From contig NZ_JAVBXS010000026.1 in the NCBI RefSeq assembly GCF_030824435.1, positions 31,903-95,902 of the forward strand: DNA of 64,000 bases, written 5' to 3'. Made by a program: the position numbers and the translations under genes. Of this stretch, positions 34,841-44,036 are shown piece by piece (position 1 is the stretch's first letter; each line of letters begins with the position of its first letter). The stretch is from Rheinheimera sp. (GTDB lineage: Bacteria > Pseudomonadota > Gammaproteobacteria > Enterobacterales > Alteromonadaceae). The notes beneath the pieces were generated by a model, which did no database searches, was not told the origin of the DNA, and worked only from the letters and a program-made list of their open reading frames with translations.

Positions 34841-35021
34841 AAATGGCTCTGCTGAAGTGTTAGGACAATCAGTGTATAAACAAAATAACTGACTGAATAT
34901 TGTCAAATTCAACTCAAATTATCTGATTTAATCGAATGGTTTGTATCTTCAGCTGAGGATTTGCTCAGAAGTGTTTTGGCAAGCCGGTGCCGCTTCGGCA
35001 GGGGGCTGTTGCAGCTGTGTG

Positions 35022-38000
35022 TCAGGCTTGGTCTGGTGGCAAATCCTGATACAACACCACCTGATCCCGGCCATTCTTTTTGCCGTAATACAAGGCCTTA
35101 TCGGCTTTTTGTTGCCAATATGACAGTTCATTATGTGGGCTGTTCATTTCAACCACACCAAAGGTGGCGGTCACACTCAGTTGTTGTTGCTGATATTGAA
35201 TTTGCAATTGTTTCAGGGCCAGCCGCAAGGTTTCGCAGATGATCTGAGCGCCGGTTACAGCAGTGTCCGGCAGCAGCAAAATAAACTCTTCTCCACCAAA
35301 ACGCGCCAGTACATCCTGTTGCCTTAATCTGCGTTGCAAATTGTCGGCCAGCTGGCGCAATACCAAATCGCCGGCATCATGGCCAAAGTTGTCGTTAATT
35401 TGCTTAAAAAAATCGATATCTATCAGCACCAGACAAAGCGGGGAAGCTGCGCGCTGACAATGGTGTAATACCGTCTGATATTGTTCACTAAAAGCCAGCC
35501 GGTTGGGTAAGCGGGTCAGGTAATCTGTTCTGGCCTGGCTCGCCAGTTGTTTATTGGCGCTGGCTAAATCTGCGGTGCGTTTGGCCACCAGCTGATTCAG
35601 CTTATGGGCTTTGCGGCTCAAATGCTCCAGCCGCAATCTGATGATTGCTGCGCTTAGCACCAGCAGCGTCAGACCACACAACAACCACAGCAGTTTGTAT
35701 TGCCACCAGTGCCGCGCGACTTCAAATTGGATCCGCAGTGGGGTTGTACTTTGCCTGCTGCCTGTGACCTCAACTTCGAGCTGATAATGCCCGGCATCAA
35801 GGTTATTAAAACTGATACTTTGCTGGTGGCCATTGTGTTGCCATTGTTCATCAAGCCCAAGTAAACGATAACGATATTGGTGACGGTTATGCTGATAATC
35901 GAGCAGGCTGAACTGAAACTGCAACACTCTGCTGCCTGCAGGCACCCGCAATGGCCTCATCTCGTCGCCCGGCACCCGCCACAAGGTTTGCCGGTCTATT
36001 TGCAGCCTGGTCAGCGCCAGCGGTGCTGTATTGCGCAGCTCTGCCAGCTGGCGTGGTAAAAAGGTTAATACACCTTGCCCGCTGCCAAGGTAAAAACGGC
36101 CATTGGCATCCGGATTCAGTGCCCTTTGTTCCAATAACAAAGGGGCAATACCATCTAAATCGGTATAACTGCGGATTTGCATGCTGCTGCGGTCAAGCTC
36201 GGCCAGACCACGCCGGGTGACCAGCCACAATGCCGGTGCTGCCTGCATTTTGGGTTGTTTTTTTGCTGATGTTGCAGCTTCGGTTGTGATGGCAGGGGAG
36301 CCGGCAATGGCTATCACCCGCGGATCGGGTAAACCGCTGCTGCTGCTAAATTGCTGCAGCTGATTGTTGGTTAAATCAAGTTTCAGCAGCCCGACATCAC
36401 TGCATAACCAGACTTCGTTGGCATTATCAGACCAGGCGCAAGGCAAGAATAATGACGGCAACTGCGGTACCGAGCTTGTGGCTGTGGAAAAGTGCCTGAT
36501 GCTGTCATCATCGGTATCCAGCTGATACAAACCGCTGTTACTGCTGACCAGCCACAGCACCTGGTCCACAGCGATGATCTGCAACACTGAATTGCCAATA
36601 CCTGTGGCTATCGGATACAGCACAGCGGCTTTGTCGGGTTGTTCCGGCGACCAGCGTAATAAACCTTGCTCCCATAACGCCAGATTCAGCATGCCGTCGG
36701 GACTAAAGTTCAGTGCCATAATACTTTGTTGTTTCAGCGCGGGATGGCTGGCAAAAGGGGCATCTTCAGCAACAAAGCCCTGACGCCCCTCCAGACGGAA
36801 TAAACCTCTGTCTGTGGCGGCATAAAGTTGGCCGCTGTTGTCAGTAGCCAAACCCTGCACCAGTTTGACCAGAGCCTTCTCTGGAAAACGGTGTTGTTGC
36901 CATTGTTGTTGTTCGGTGTGATAACTCAGCACCATATTTTCCAGCCCAAGCCATAAAATGCCCTGATGGTACAACTGACTGGCAATACGGTGCAGGCCGG
37001 GTTCAAACCAGTTTTTGCCCTGATGATCGGTCAGCAGACTAAACTGTGGCGCAGCCAGCTGCAGTTTGAATACGCCTCTGTTGCGACTGGCTATCCACAA
37101 CAAACCATTGTGATCCTGCATCATGTCGCGTACATCCAGCGCGTCCATCAATTTATGCAGTTGCTGGCGATAACTAAAAGGCGCCTGCAGCTGATACAAA
37201 CCATTGCCGCTGCCAATTAATAGCGAACCGTCGCGCAGCTGAATTAATTTATGAATGCGGGCCAGTGCCAGCTGAGGAGCATGCAAAGGCCTTATTTGTT
37301 GTTTTTTCAGATCAAGAAAATACAAAGCTTCGCTGGTGGCAAACCAGACAGCATCTTTTACCGGCAATACTGTTCTGACTTCCAGATTGCGCTGGTTTTG
37401 CGCAAAAGGCGGCATTGCAGCTGCCGACCATGTTCTGAGACGGGTTAAATCGTCGCTGAGCTGAAATAACCCCCGCGAGGTGGCGAACCATAACGAGTTA
37501 TCCAGCGACTGGCTGATTTGCCAGAACCGCGTGGCCGCCAGTTGTTGTTGCATATGCGCGTTCAGCTGTTGTGGCCTGTCATTGGCATCCAGATAATACA
37601 GGCTGGCTGTGCTGCCAACCCAGAGTCTGTGCTGGCGGTCAGAAAATAACGCCTGCACCTGCATCACATCGCCTGTTGGTGGTAACAATGGGGGGCTGAC
37701 TGTTGAAAAATGTGTGTTGCCAGGCAAAGTTACCGGGGCTGGCCAGCGGCTAAAATGCTGACGGTCAGCCGACCACATGCCAAGTCCATGGCCCCAGCTG
37801 CCAACCCAGATCCGGTTATGCCGGTCGACCTGAACTGCACTGACACTCTGTTGTTGCCAGCTTGTCTGTTGTCTGGCAAAGGCAAAAGAATGCAGTTGAT
37901 AACCATCAAAACGTTGTAATCCGTCCAGCTGATTGGCCATCCAGATAAAACCCTGTTGATCTGAAGTAATGCCATAACTGGTGACAGGCGCATTGACAAA

Positions 38001-38192
38001 ATCATCGGCCAGGGAGTGATAACGCAGTTGCGGGTGGTCGGCAGACAAGGGCGCGGAAAAACATAACAGCAGTGCAAAACTCAGCAACAAGGTTGTGCTG
38101 TATAAGCAATACAGCCCCGGCACCCTGAATGGTTTCGATAATAACAAAGGATAAAACTGAATCATTATCAGACGTTTATTCCGCGACACCAT
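35022..38192 (-). CDS. Propeller-sensor diguanylate cyclase (Reg_prop, Y_Y_Y, GGDEF)
   Basis: A 1056-residue membrane sensor that should make cyclic di-GMP. After a signal/anchor (about 25-50) the periplasmic part has repeated beta-propeller blades of the two-component regulator type (GFIWMANQLDGLQRFDG, NRIWVGSWGHGLGMW, GLLWIASRNRGVFK) and a Y_Y_Y domain (YRYRLLGLDEQWQHNG). A span near residues 830-850 leads to a coiled coil and a GGDEF domain. The active site GGEEF is at 966-970, and the product-inhibition site RxxD (Arg957-Asp960) is present, so the enzyme should be active and feedback-controlled. Signal unknown. An internal ATG at 38165 is an alternative start. Confidence 0.93.
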   Translation of the reverse strand: MVSRNKRLIMIQFYPLLLSKPFRVPGLYCLYSTTLLLSFALLLCFSAPLSADHPQLRYHSLADDFVNAPVTSYGITSDQQGFIWMANQLDGLQRFDGYQLHSFAFARQQTSWQQQSVSAVQVDRHNRIWVGSWGHGLGMWSADRQHFSRWPAPVTLPGNTHFSTVSPPLLPPTGDVMQVQALFSDRQHRLWVGSTASLYYLDANDRPQQLNAHMQQQLAATRFWQISQSLDNSLWFATSRGLFQLSDDLTRLRTWSAAAMPPFAQNQRNLEVRTVLPVKDAVWFATSEALYFLDLKKQQIRPLHAPQLALARIHKLIQLRDGSLLIGSGNGLYQLQAPFSYRQQLHKLMDALDVRDMMQDHNGLLWIASRNRGVFKLQLAAPQFSLLTDHQGKNWFEPGLHRIASQLYHQGILWLGLENMVLSYHTEQQQWQQHRFPEKALVKLVQGLATDNSGQLYAATDRGLFRLEGRQGFVAEDAPFASHPALKQQSIMALNFSPDGMLNLALWEQGLLRWSPEQPDKAAVLYPIATGIGNSVLQIIAVDQVLWLVSSNSGLYQLDTDDDSIRHFSTATSSVPQLPSLFLPCAWSDNANEVWLCSDVGLLKLDLTNNQLQQFSSSSGLPDPRVIAIAGSPAITTEAATSAKKQPKMQAAPALWLVTRRGLAELDRSSMQIRSYTDLDGIAPLLLEQRALNPDANGRFYLGSGQGVLTFLPRQLAELRNTAPLALTRLQIDRQTLWRVPGDEMRPLRVPAGSRVLQFQFSLLDYQHNRHQYRYRLLGLDEQWQHNGHQQSISFNNLDAGHYQLEVEVTGSRQSTTPLRIQFEVARHWWQYKLLWLLCGLTLLVLSAAIIRLRLEHLSRKAHKLNQLVAKRTADLASANKQLASQARTDYLTRLPNRLAFSEQYQTVLHHCQRAASPLCLVLIDIDFFKQINDNFGHDAGDLVLRQLADNLQRRLRQQDVLARFGGEEFILLLPDTAVTGAQIICETLRLALKQLQIQYQQQQLSVTATFGVVEMNSPHNELSYWQQKADKALYYGKKNGRDQVVLYQDLPPDQA

Positions 38193-38400
38193 GACTGAAG
38201 TATGTCAGCGATCTGTCAGCAACACCTAGTTATCTGCCAAGTATTTTTTTGGCCTATGGCAGGCGCCAAATGCAGCAGACGAATATGACAGAGGGCGACG
38301 CAGCGGATACCGCCGGGCATGTTGCAGATGACACCTTGTGGTGTTTTTGCTGACTGTTTGGGCTGGTGCAATAGCAAACTGACAGGGCAACAAAGTTCAC
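38193..38400. other. Intergenic region upstream of the diguanylate cyclase
   Basis: About 200 bases that hold the cyclase promoter; TTGGC/GCCAA arms near 38249-38272 are the only structure noted. Together with the hairpins at 38401-38498 this completes a gene-free stretch of 333 bases. Confidence 0.35.
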
Positions 38401-38425
38401 AAAAAAAGCCCCGCAAAGCGGGGCT
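38401..38425 (-). terminator. Intrinsic terminator downstream of the amidohydrolase gene
   Basis: On the minus strand AGCCCCGC-TTT-GCGGGGCT is followed by a T-run. It lies about 100 bases after the amidohydrolase stop. Confidence 0.85.
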
Positions 38426-38463
38426 GGTTTAGCATTGCAACACAAAAACCGTGGTTATGGGTT

Positions 38464-38498
38464 CTGATGGTCTTGCGCTTTGAGCGCCAGACCATCAG
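38464..38498 (-). repeat. Strong hairpin between amidohydrolase stop and terminator
   Basis: CTGATGGTCT (38464-38473) and AGACCATCAG (38489-38498) are perfect 10-base arms; inside, GCGC-TTTGA-GCGC forms a second stem. No T-run follows on either strand. It lies in the 3' region of the amidohydrolase transcript, ahead of the true terminator, so it would be part of a two-hairpin 3' end. Confidence 0.7.
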
Positions 38499-38525
38499 GC
38501 CGCCAGGTTGGGATCAGCATTGTAC

Positions 38526-41500
38526 TCAGGGTTTTGGCGCAAAATAAAACGGCTTACGCTGTTGTTGTTTGCCGTTCAGTTCATTCATGGTGGCGGCATC
38601 AAATAAGCGGCCGTTCACCATAGTCAGCTCCACTTTGTCGCTGTCCTGAATGTTATTCAGTGGATTGCCGTTAATGACGATTAAATCAGCCAGTTTGCCT
38701 TCTTTGATAGAACCAAGCTGATGGTCCATACCAAAGGTTTTCGCCGGGTTGATAGTGGCGGTTTTTAGCGCCTGCAGCGGGCTCATGCCACCCTGGGCAA
38801 ACATCCAGATCTCCCAGTGCGCACCTAAACTTTCCCGTTGACCATGGGCGCCAATATTGGTCAGCACCCCTAAGTCATTCAGTTCTTTAGCCGATTTGGC
38901 AATGCTGAAATGATTGTAGTGATGCAGCGGCGCTGTAGGGCGGCGCATACTGCGTGGACGCAGTTCATCCATAGGCACATATTGGCTTAAGCGCGGATGT
39001 TTCCACACTTCGGTTTTGTCGTACCAGTAGTTTTCACCCCAGATGCCGCCATAAGCCACCACTAAGGTTGGGGTGTAAGCGGTTTCACTTTGTTGCCACA
39101 GCTGTTTGACGTCGTCATAAAGTGCAGCTGCCGGCAGGCTGTGCTCCAGCGTGGTATGGCCATCCACCACCATACTCAGGTTATGTTGTAATAATGAACC
39201 ACCCTCAGGCACCACCATCATCTCCAGCTCACGGGCGGCCTGAATAACCTGCTGGCGCTGCTCACGGCGGGGTTGGTTATAACTTTTTACCGAAAAGGCG
39301 CCGACTTTTTTCAGGCGTTCTAAATGAAATTTGGCATCATCCAGACTGTCGATATGCGAGGTGTAACCTGCGCCATAAGCACCATATAAAATAGTGCCGG
39401 TGGAAAAAATGCGTGGCCCGACAATAGCGCCGGTTTTTTGCATTTCACCGGCGGTAAAAATTTCCTGAGTATCATTGGATGGGTCGTGAATTGCGGTGAC
39501 ACCCAAAGCCAGACTGGCGTAGTTGGCGTAGTTTTGCTGCGGAATGATTTGATTGACACCCTGACTGCCGTGGGCGTGGGCGTCAAATAAACCCGGCATA
39601 ATGGTTTTGCCTGTGATATCAATCACTTTGGCATTGGCAGGAATGCTAACGTCATTTTTGCTGCCGACAGCTTTGATCAGGTTATTTTCCACCAGCACCA
39701 CACCGTTTTGAATCACGCTGCTGGTATCGTCACCTTCCATAGTGATCACCTGACCACCGACAAAAGCTGTCACCCCTTCTGGAATATAAGCTGCTGTTTT
39801 AAAACTGATATTCTGGCCATTTTTAGCAGCGAATTCTTTTTTGCTGCCTTTGTTGCTCTTGTCAAACTGAAGGTCGAACACTGAAGCAACATCGGCATGA
39901 TAAAGCTCCGGGCCTAAGTTCCAATACAGTTGCTGACTGTTGCCGCTCCAGCTGATGTTTTCACCGGCGCGCACCGACAGTTGTTTTACCGGGAACTGGG
40001 TGTCGCTGCCGCTTAAATCCAGAGCAGCACCACGTTCGGCAAAAGGCGTCACATAGACTTTAAAGCGGTCGGCAAAAGCCACCAGCTTGCCGTTGGGCGA
40101 TACTTTAAACTCGGTGCCGTATTTGGCTTTGTATAAAGTCCGTGCCTGCTGGGTTTTTAAATCGATGCTGAGCAGCGTTGGTTCATCACCATAATCCATG
40201 GCAAAAACCCTGTCGTTCCGCTCGCCAAAATGCGGCGCAAAACCTGTGCGGCTAATCAGCTCTGGCTCACCACCAGCGGCGTTTACCTGATATAAACCGG
40301 TGTTTAATGACCATTTTTTATCCAGCAAACTGCCGGCGCCGGCTTTGCGGAACACCAGAGTTTTACCATCCGGGCTAAAGGTAGGTTCGACATATTTGCC
40401 AGGCGTTTTTAATACGTCTGTGCTTTGATTTGTTGTTAAATCCAACACTTTGAGCATGCCTTGTTGTTCGTCATGCCAGCTGACATACACCAGCTTTTTA
40501 CCGTCGCGGGAAAACTGCGGATAAAACTCAAAATGGCTTTGTTGGCTGGTCAGACGTTTTGGCGTGCCACCTTTGGCGTTGACACTGTATAAATGGCCAA
40601 GCGCCGAATACACTATGGTTTTGCCATCTGGCGATGCCTGCACAAAACGCAGCATTTTTACATCAACATCACTCTGGTTCAGGTTTTGTTGTACCCGAAC
40701 CGCCGTTTGAATTTGTTTTTTGGTATTGATAGTAAAGGCAATATCGTCGACTTTATTGTTCTGAATATTCAGTTTATGAATTTTGCCACCGGCCCAAAAC
40801 ACAATATGCTGGTTATCCGGCGTAAAGCTGATGCTTGGGTAGACGCCATGAATAGCCCAGGTTTCCTGCATATCACGGTCGAGTTTGTCATACAGCTTTT
40901 TATGTTCACCTGTTTCTAAGTCGTATAAAAATAAGCTGGTCTGAAAATCAACACGGCGGATATAAGCCAGTTTTTTACCATCAGGTGACGGCGTTGGCCG
41001 CACAGCACCACCGGCGCCTTCCAGTAATATGTCGATTTTGCCGGTTTCGCGTTCAAACCTTTTAATGACATAAATACCCTGTTCAGAGTCTTTGCTGTAA
41101 TGGAAGGTTTTGCCCGGGGTGTCGTCCTGGGAAAAATAAATATATTTACCGTCCGGTGAAAAAGCCGGTTCGCCTAAGTCTTTTTCATCATTGGCTTTGG
41201 CGGTTAACATCACGCCTGTGCCACCGGTTTTATGGTATTGCCATACTTCACCGGCGCCTAAAGAGCGGGTATTGGTAAAGTGTTTACGCGCTACAATAAA
41301 TTCACCGTCCGGGCTCCAATCGGGGCTGTTTAATAAGCGGAAGGTCTCGTTAGTGACAGCCTTAGCATCAGAGCCATCGGTTTTCATCACCCAGATATTG
41401 TCGCCACCACCCTGATCGCTGGTATAAGCGATATAACGGCCATCCGGGCTGAATTTAGGCTGCATCTGCCAGCCAATATCCTGGGTCAGCTGTTTGGGTT

Positions 41501-41738
41501 TACCGCCGGAAATTGGCATGCTGTATAAATCACCCAACAAATCAAACACCACAGTTTTGCCATCCGGGCTGACATCCAGGTTCATCCAGGTACCTGAGCT
41601 GACATTAATATCGATGTTTTTAAACTGACCTTCAGGTTTATTCACGTCCCATTTGTTTTTATCGTCGCTGGCCTGTGCCGTGGCAACAGAAAGGGCGATG
41701 GCCAACAGGCTCAGCTGCAGAGGATGGCGTTTTTGCAT
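38526..41738 (-). CDS. Exported TolB-propeller/amidohydrolase fusion protein
   Basis: A 1070-residue secreted protein with signal peptide (MQKRHPLQLSLLAIALSVATAQA). Residues about 30-640 contain TolB-type beta-propeller blades with repeated SPDGK motifs (FSPDGRYIAYTSD, WSPDGEFIVAR, FSPDGKYIYFSQD, ASPDGKTIVYSA and others). The C-terminal part is a metal-dependent amidohydrolase with the HxH metal pair at His721 and His723 (GLFDAHAHGSQ) and a late IKEGKLADLIVING segment. The pairing suggests a periplasmic peptidase or hydrolase whose propeller gates access; substrate is unknown. The gene is monocistronic. Confidence 0.9.
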   Translation of the reverse strand: MQKRHPLQLSLLAIALSVATAQASDDKNKWDVNKPEGQFKNIDINVSSGTWMNLDVSPDGKTVVFDLLGDLYSMPISGGKPKQLTQDIGWQMQPKFSPDGRYIAYTSDQGGGDNIWVMKTDGSDAKAVTNETFRLLNSPDWSPDGEFIVARKHFTNTRSLGAGEVWQYHKTGGTGVMLTAKANDEKDLGEPAFSPDGKYIYFSQDDTPGKTFHYSKDSEQGIYVIKRFERETGKIDILLEGAGGAVRPTPSPDGKKLAYIRRVDFQTSLFLYDLETGEHKKLYDKLDRDMQETWAIHGVYPSISFTPDNQHIVFWAGGKIHKLNIQNNKVDDIAFTINTKKQIQTAVRVQQNLNQSDVDVKMLRFVQASPDGKTIVYSALGHLYSVNAKGGTPKRLTSQQSHFEFYPQFSRDGKKLVYVSWHDEQQGMLKVLDLTTNQSTDVLKTPGKYVEPTFSPDGKTLVFRKAGAGSLLDKKWSLNTGLYQVNAAGGEPELISRTGFAPHFGERNDRVFAMDYGDEPTLLSIDLKTQQARTLYKAKYGTEFKVSPNGKLVAFADRFKVYVTPFAERGAALDLSGSDTQFPVKQLSVRAGENISWSGNSQQLYWNLGPELYHADVASVFDLQFDKSNKGSKKEFAAKNGQNISFKTAAYIPEGVTAFVGGQVITMEGDDTSSVIQNGVVLVENNLIKAVGSKNDVSIPANAKVIDITGKTIMPGLFDAHAHGSQGVNQIIPQQNYANYASLALGVTAIHDPSNDTQEIFTAGEMQKTGAIVGPRIFSTGTILYGAYGAGYTSHIDSLDDAKFHLERLKKVGAFSVKSYNQPRREQRQQVIQAARELEMMVVPEGGSLLQHNLSMVVDGHTTLEHSLPAAALYDDVKQLWQQSETAYTPTLVVAYGGIWGENYWYDKTEVWKHPRLSQYVPMDELRPRSMRRPTAPLHHYNHFSIAKSAKELNDLGVLTNIGAHGQRESLGAHWEIWMFAQGGMSPLQALKTATINPAKTFGMDHQLGSIKEGKLADLIVINGNPLNNIQDSDKVELTMVNGRLFDAATMNELNGKQQQRKPFYFAPKP

Positions 41739-41952
41739 TGGGGTTCCTTTAAGGGTGCTGTTGATTTGTTGTGTTATGGTGATTTTTGCCTGTAAGCGGC
41801 AATTTTGCTGCTGTTAACTTGCCACAGTTCAAGGCCGGCGATAAGGGCTTTTTTAGCCGGCTGCGTTGATGTGCCAGTGGTTGCCGATAAAGCGCTTAAG
41901 GCGGCCTGGTTTTTGCGGCATAATTGCGGTTTTCTGCTTGCCGGAGTCTTAA

Positions 41953-42207
41953 ATGGATTCGCCTTGTATTGCCAGTTGTAAACTCAACGCCGATAAAATC
42001 TGCATCGGTTGTTATCGTCATATTGAAGAAATAGTCGACTGGAATAAACGCAGTGACGCTGAGCACGCGGCTATTTATCAAAAACTGGCCGAGCGTAAAT
42101 TACAACTTGCCAATATGCCTGCCGATAGCACCAGCGCTATTACTCAGGCCGAATGGCAACAGGCCAAAGCGGCTATAGCTCTGAAAAAACAAAGCCAGCT
42201 TAGCTGA
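41953..42207 (+). CDS. DUF1289 small cysteine-rich protein
   Basis: An 84-residue protein with four cysteines in CIASC-x7-CIGC spacing (Cys5, Cys9, Cys17, Cys20) followed by a Trp-containing helix, the DUF1289 pattern. The cysteines suggest a metal site. Family function is not established. GGAG lies six bases before the ATG. It stands 258 bases before the antiporter gene. Confidence 0.88.
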   Translation: MDSPCIASCKLNADKICIGCYRHIEEIVDWNKRSDAEHAAIYQKLAERKLQLANMPADSTSAITQAEWQQAKAAIALKKQSQLS

Positions 42208-42232
42208 GCTTTTTACTCAAGAAAGTATTTTA

Positions 42233-42311
42233 CTAAAGATGATGTTTTGCTAAAGATGGCGCTGCTGCCAAAGGCGCTGTTTCAGACAAAATTTGTGTCC
42301 CAACTAAAGAT
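42233..42311 (+). repeat. Three direct copies of CTAAAGAT upstream of the antiporter
   Basis: CTAAAGAT occurs at 42233-42240, 42250-42257 and 42304-42311, the first two as ACTAAAGATGATG and GCTAAAGATGGCG. They may be operator half-sites or chance in AT-rich sequence. Confidence 0.3.
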
Positions 42312-42465
42312 CAGGCAATAAAACACTGTTTTACCTGCAAATATTGCCACAAAATTTGCTAAATTAGCCTCAGCTATCATCTTTTAGCGACAGGCTGCCT
42401 GATAAGTTATTCTTTTTGAGCCGGCAACAGGGTTCGACACCCGGCAGAAAAACACAAGGAAAATT

Positions 42466-44007
42466 ATGATTTTAGAAGCGGTCTGGATAGGTTTTGCCTT
42501 TAGCCTTGGCATGCTGGTGCGGTTAATTGGTTTGCCGCCTTTGGTGGGTTATTTAGCGGCTGGTTTTATGATCACTTTAAGCGCGTCTGAGCTCAATTTA
42601 CCTGTTGGCAAACCTATTATCGACCATGTTTCTCACCTTGGTGTGTTGTTGCTGCTGTTTACCGTTGGTTTAAAACTCAATATCCGAAGCTTGGCTAAAC
42701 CCGAAGTTTTGGGCGGCTCTTTCTTACATTTTGTAGTGTCGGCGCTGTTATATGCCCCGGTGATTTATCTGGCTTTTGAACCCGACTGGTATCATGCCCT
42801 GATGCTGGGCGCTGCTTTGGCTTTTTCCAGCACTGTGCTTGCCGCCAAGGTGCTGGAAGGTAAAAGGGAAATCCGCGCTTTTCACGGCCGGGTGGCAGTT
42901 GGCATTTTAATTATGCAGGACTTGTTTGCCATGGCGCTGATGAGTTTTTCGCAAGGGGTGACACCATCTCCCTGGGCGCTGCTGGTATTTGCCTTGCCGC
43001 TGCTGCGTCCACTGCTGTTTCGGGTATTAAACCTGACCGGCCACGACGATCTACAAATTTTATTTGGTGTTTTGCTGGCGGTGGTGCTGGGCGGTGGAGG
43101 TTTCCATCTGGTGGGTTTAAGTTCTGAGCTTGGCGCTCTGGTATTTGGCGCTTTATTGGCAAGTCACCCAAGAGCAGGGGAGCTGGCTAAAACCTTATGG
43201 GGCCTGAAAGAGTTTTTCTTGGTCGGTTTTTTCCTGAATATTGGTTTGGGTGGTTTACCCGACCAACAAGCCTGGGTATTTGCCATTTTAATGACCTTGT
43301 TATTGCCGCTGAAAGGCGCGTTGTTTTTTGCGTTATTAATTGCCTTCAGGCTGCGGGCCCGCAGTGCCTTTTTATCTGGCCTCACTTTAACCAACTACAG
43401 CGAATTTGCTTTGATAGTTGCCAGTGTTGCCATGCCGCAGTTTTTAATACCGCTGGCGCTGACAGTGGCGCTTTCTTTTGTGGTCTCGGCACCGTTAAAC
43501 CGTTTAGCCCACCCGCTGTATGAAAAACTGGCGGGCCGGTTAATTCCCTTTGAACGTAATATTCGCCACCCCGACGAACAACCGGTGTCATTGGGTGATG
43601 CACAGGTGCTGATTATGGGTATGGGCCGCACCGGCACTGCCGCTTATGATTATTTGCAGCATAAAACCCATTTAGCGGCGCTGGACTCCGACCCGGCCAG
43701 GGTGCTGTTACATCAGGAAAAAGGCAACAATGTGTTTTTTGCCGACGCTGAAGATCAGATTTTCTGGCATGGTTTAGATATCAGTAAGTTACAAGCGGTG
43801 CTGTTATGTATGAGCGATTTAGAAGCCAAAATTATTGCCGCCCGTAAGCTGCGTGACGCCGGTTTTACCGGGCTTATCGTCTCCCACAGCATGCACCATG
43901 ACGAAGCCAAAGCTATTATCGCCGCCGGCGCCGACCACACTTACCTGACCATGTCAGAAGCAGGTTTAGGTTTAGCCGAAAGGGTAAGGCAGCATATAGC
44001 GCTTTGA
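42466..44007 (+). CDS. CPA2-type cation:proton antiporter with NAD-binding domain
   Basis: A 513-residue transporter. About residues 1-365 form the multi-span CPA2 core (LVRLIGLPPLVGYLAAGF, ALAFSSTVLAAKVLE, VGILIMQDLFAMAL). Residues 383-510 are a cytoplasmic TrkA-N Rossmann domain with QVLIMGMGRTGTAAYDYL as the dinucleotide motif. It resembles YbaL/KefB-type K+ or Na+/H+ antiporters gated by nucleotide or glutathione. AAGGAAA precedes the ATG. The ion is not determined. Confidence 0.9.
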   Translation: MILEAVWIGFAFSLGMLVRLIGLPPLVGYLAAGFMITLSASELNLPVGKPIIDHVSHLGVLLLLFTVGLKLNIRSLAKPEVLGGSFLHFVVSALLYAPVIYLAFEPDWYHALMLGAALAFSSTVLAAKVLEGKREIRAFHGRVAVGILIMQDLFAMALMSFSQGVTPSPWALLVFALPLLRPLLFRVLNLTGHDDLQILFGVLLAVVLGGGGFHLVGLSSELGALVFGALLASHPRAGELAKTLWGLKEFFLVGFFLNIGLGGLPDQQAWVFAILMTLLLPLKGALFFALLIAFRLRARSAFLSGLTLTNYSEFALIVASVAMPQFLIPLALTVALSFVVSAPLNRLAHPLYEKLAGRLIPFERNIRHPDEQPVSLGDAQVLIMGMGRTGTAAYDYLQHKTHLAALDSDPARVLLHQEKGNNVFFADAEDQIFWHGLDISKLQAVLLCMSDLEAKIIAARKLRDAGFTGLIVSHSMHHDEAKAIIAAGADHTYLTMSEAGLGLAERVRQHIAL

Positions 44008-44036
44008 TAACAATAAGCCAGGGAGCGGATTTTTAA

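Noticed and set aside
34841..34912. N-terminal extension of the YgiD-like enzyme from a TTG
   Set aside because: It exceeds the family length and begins with a rare start without a ribosome site.
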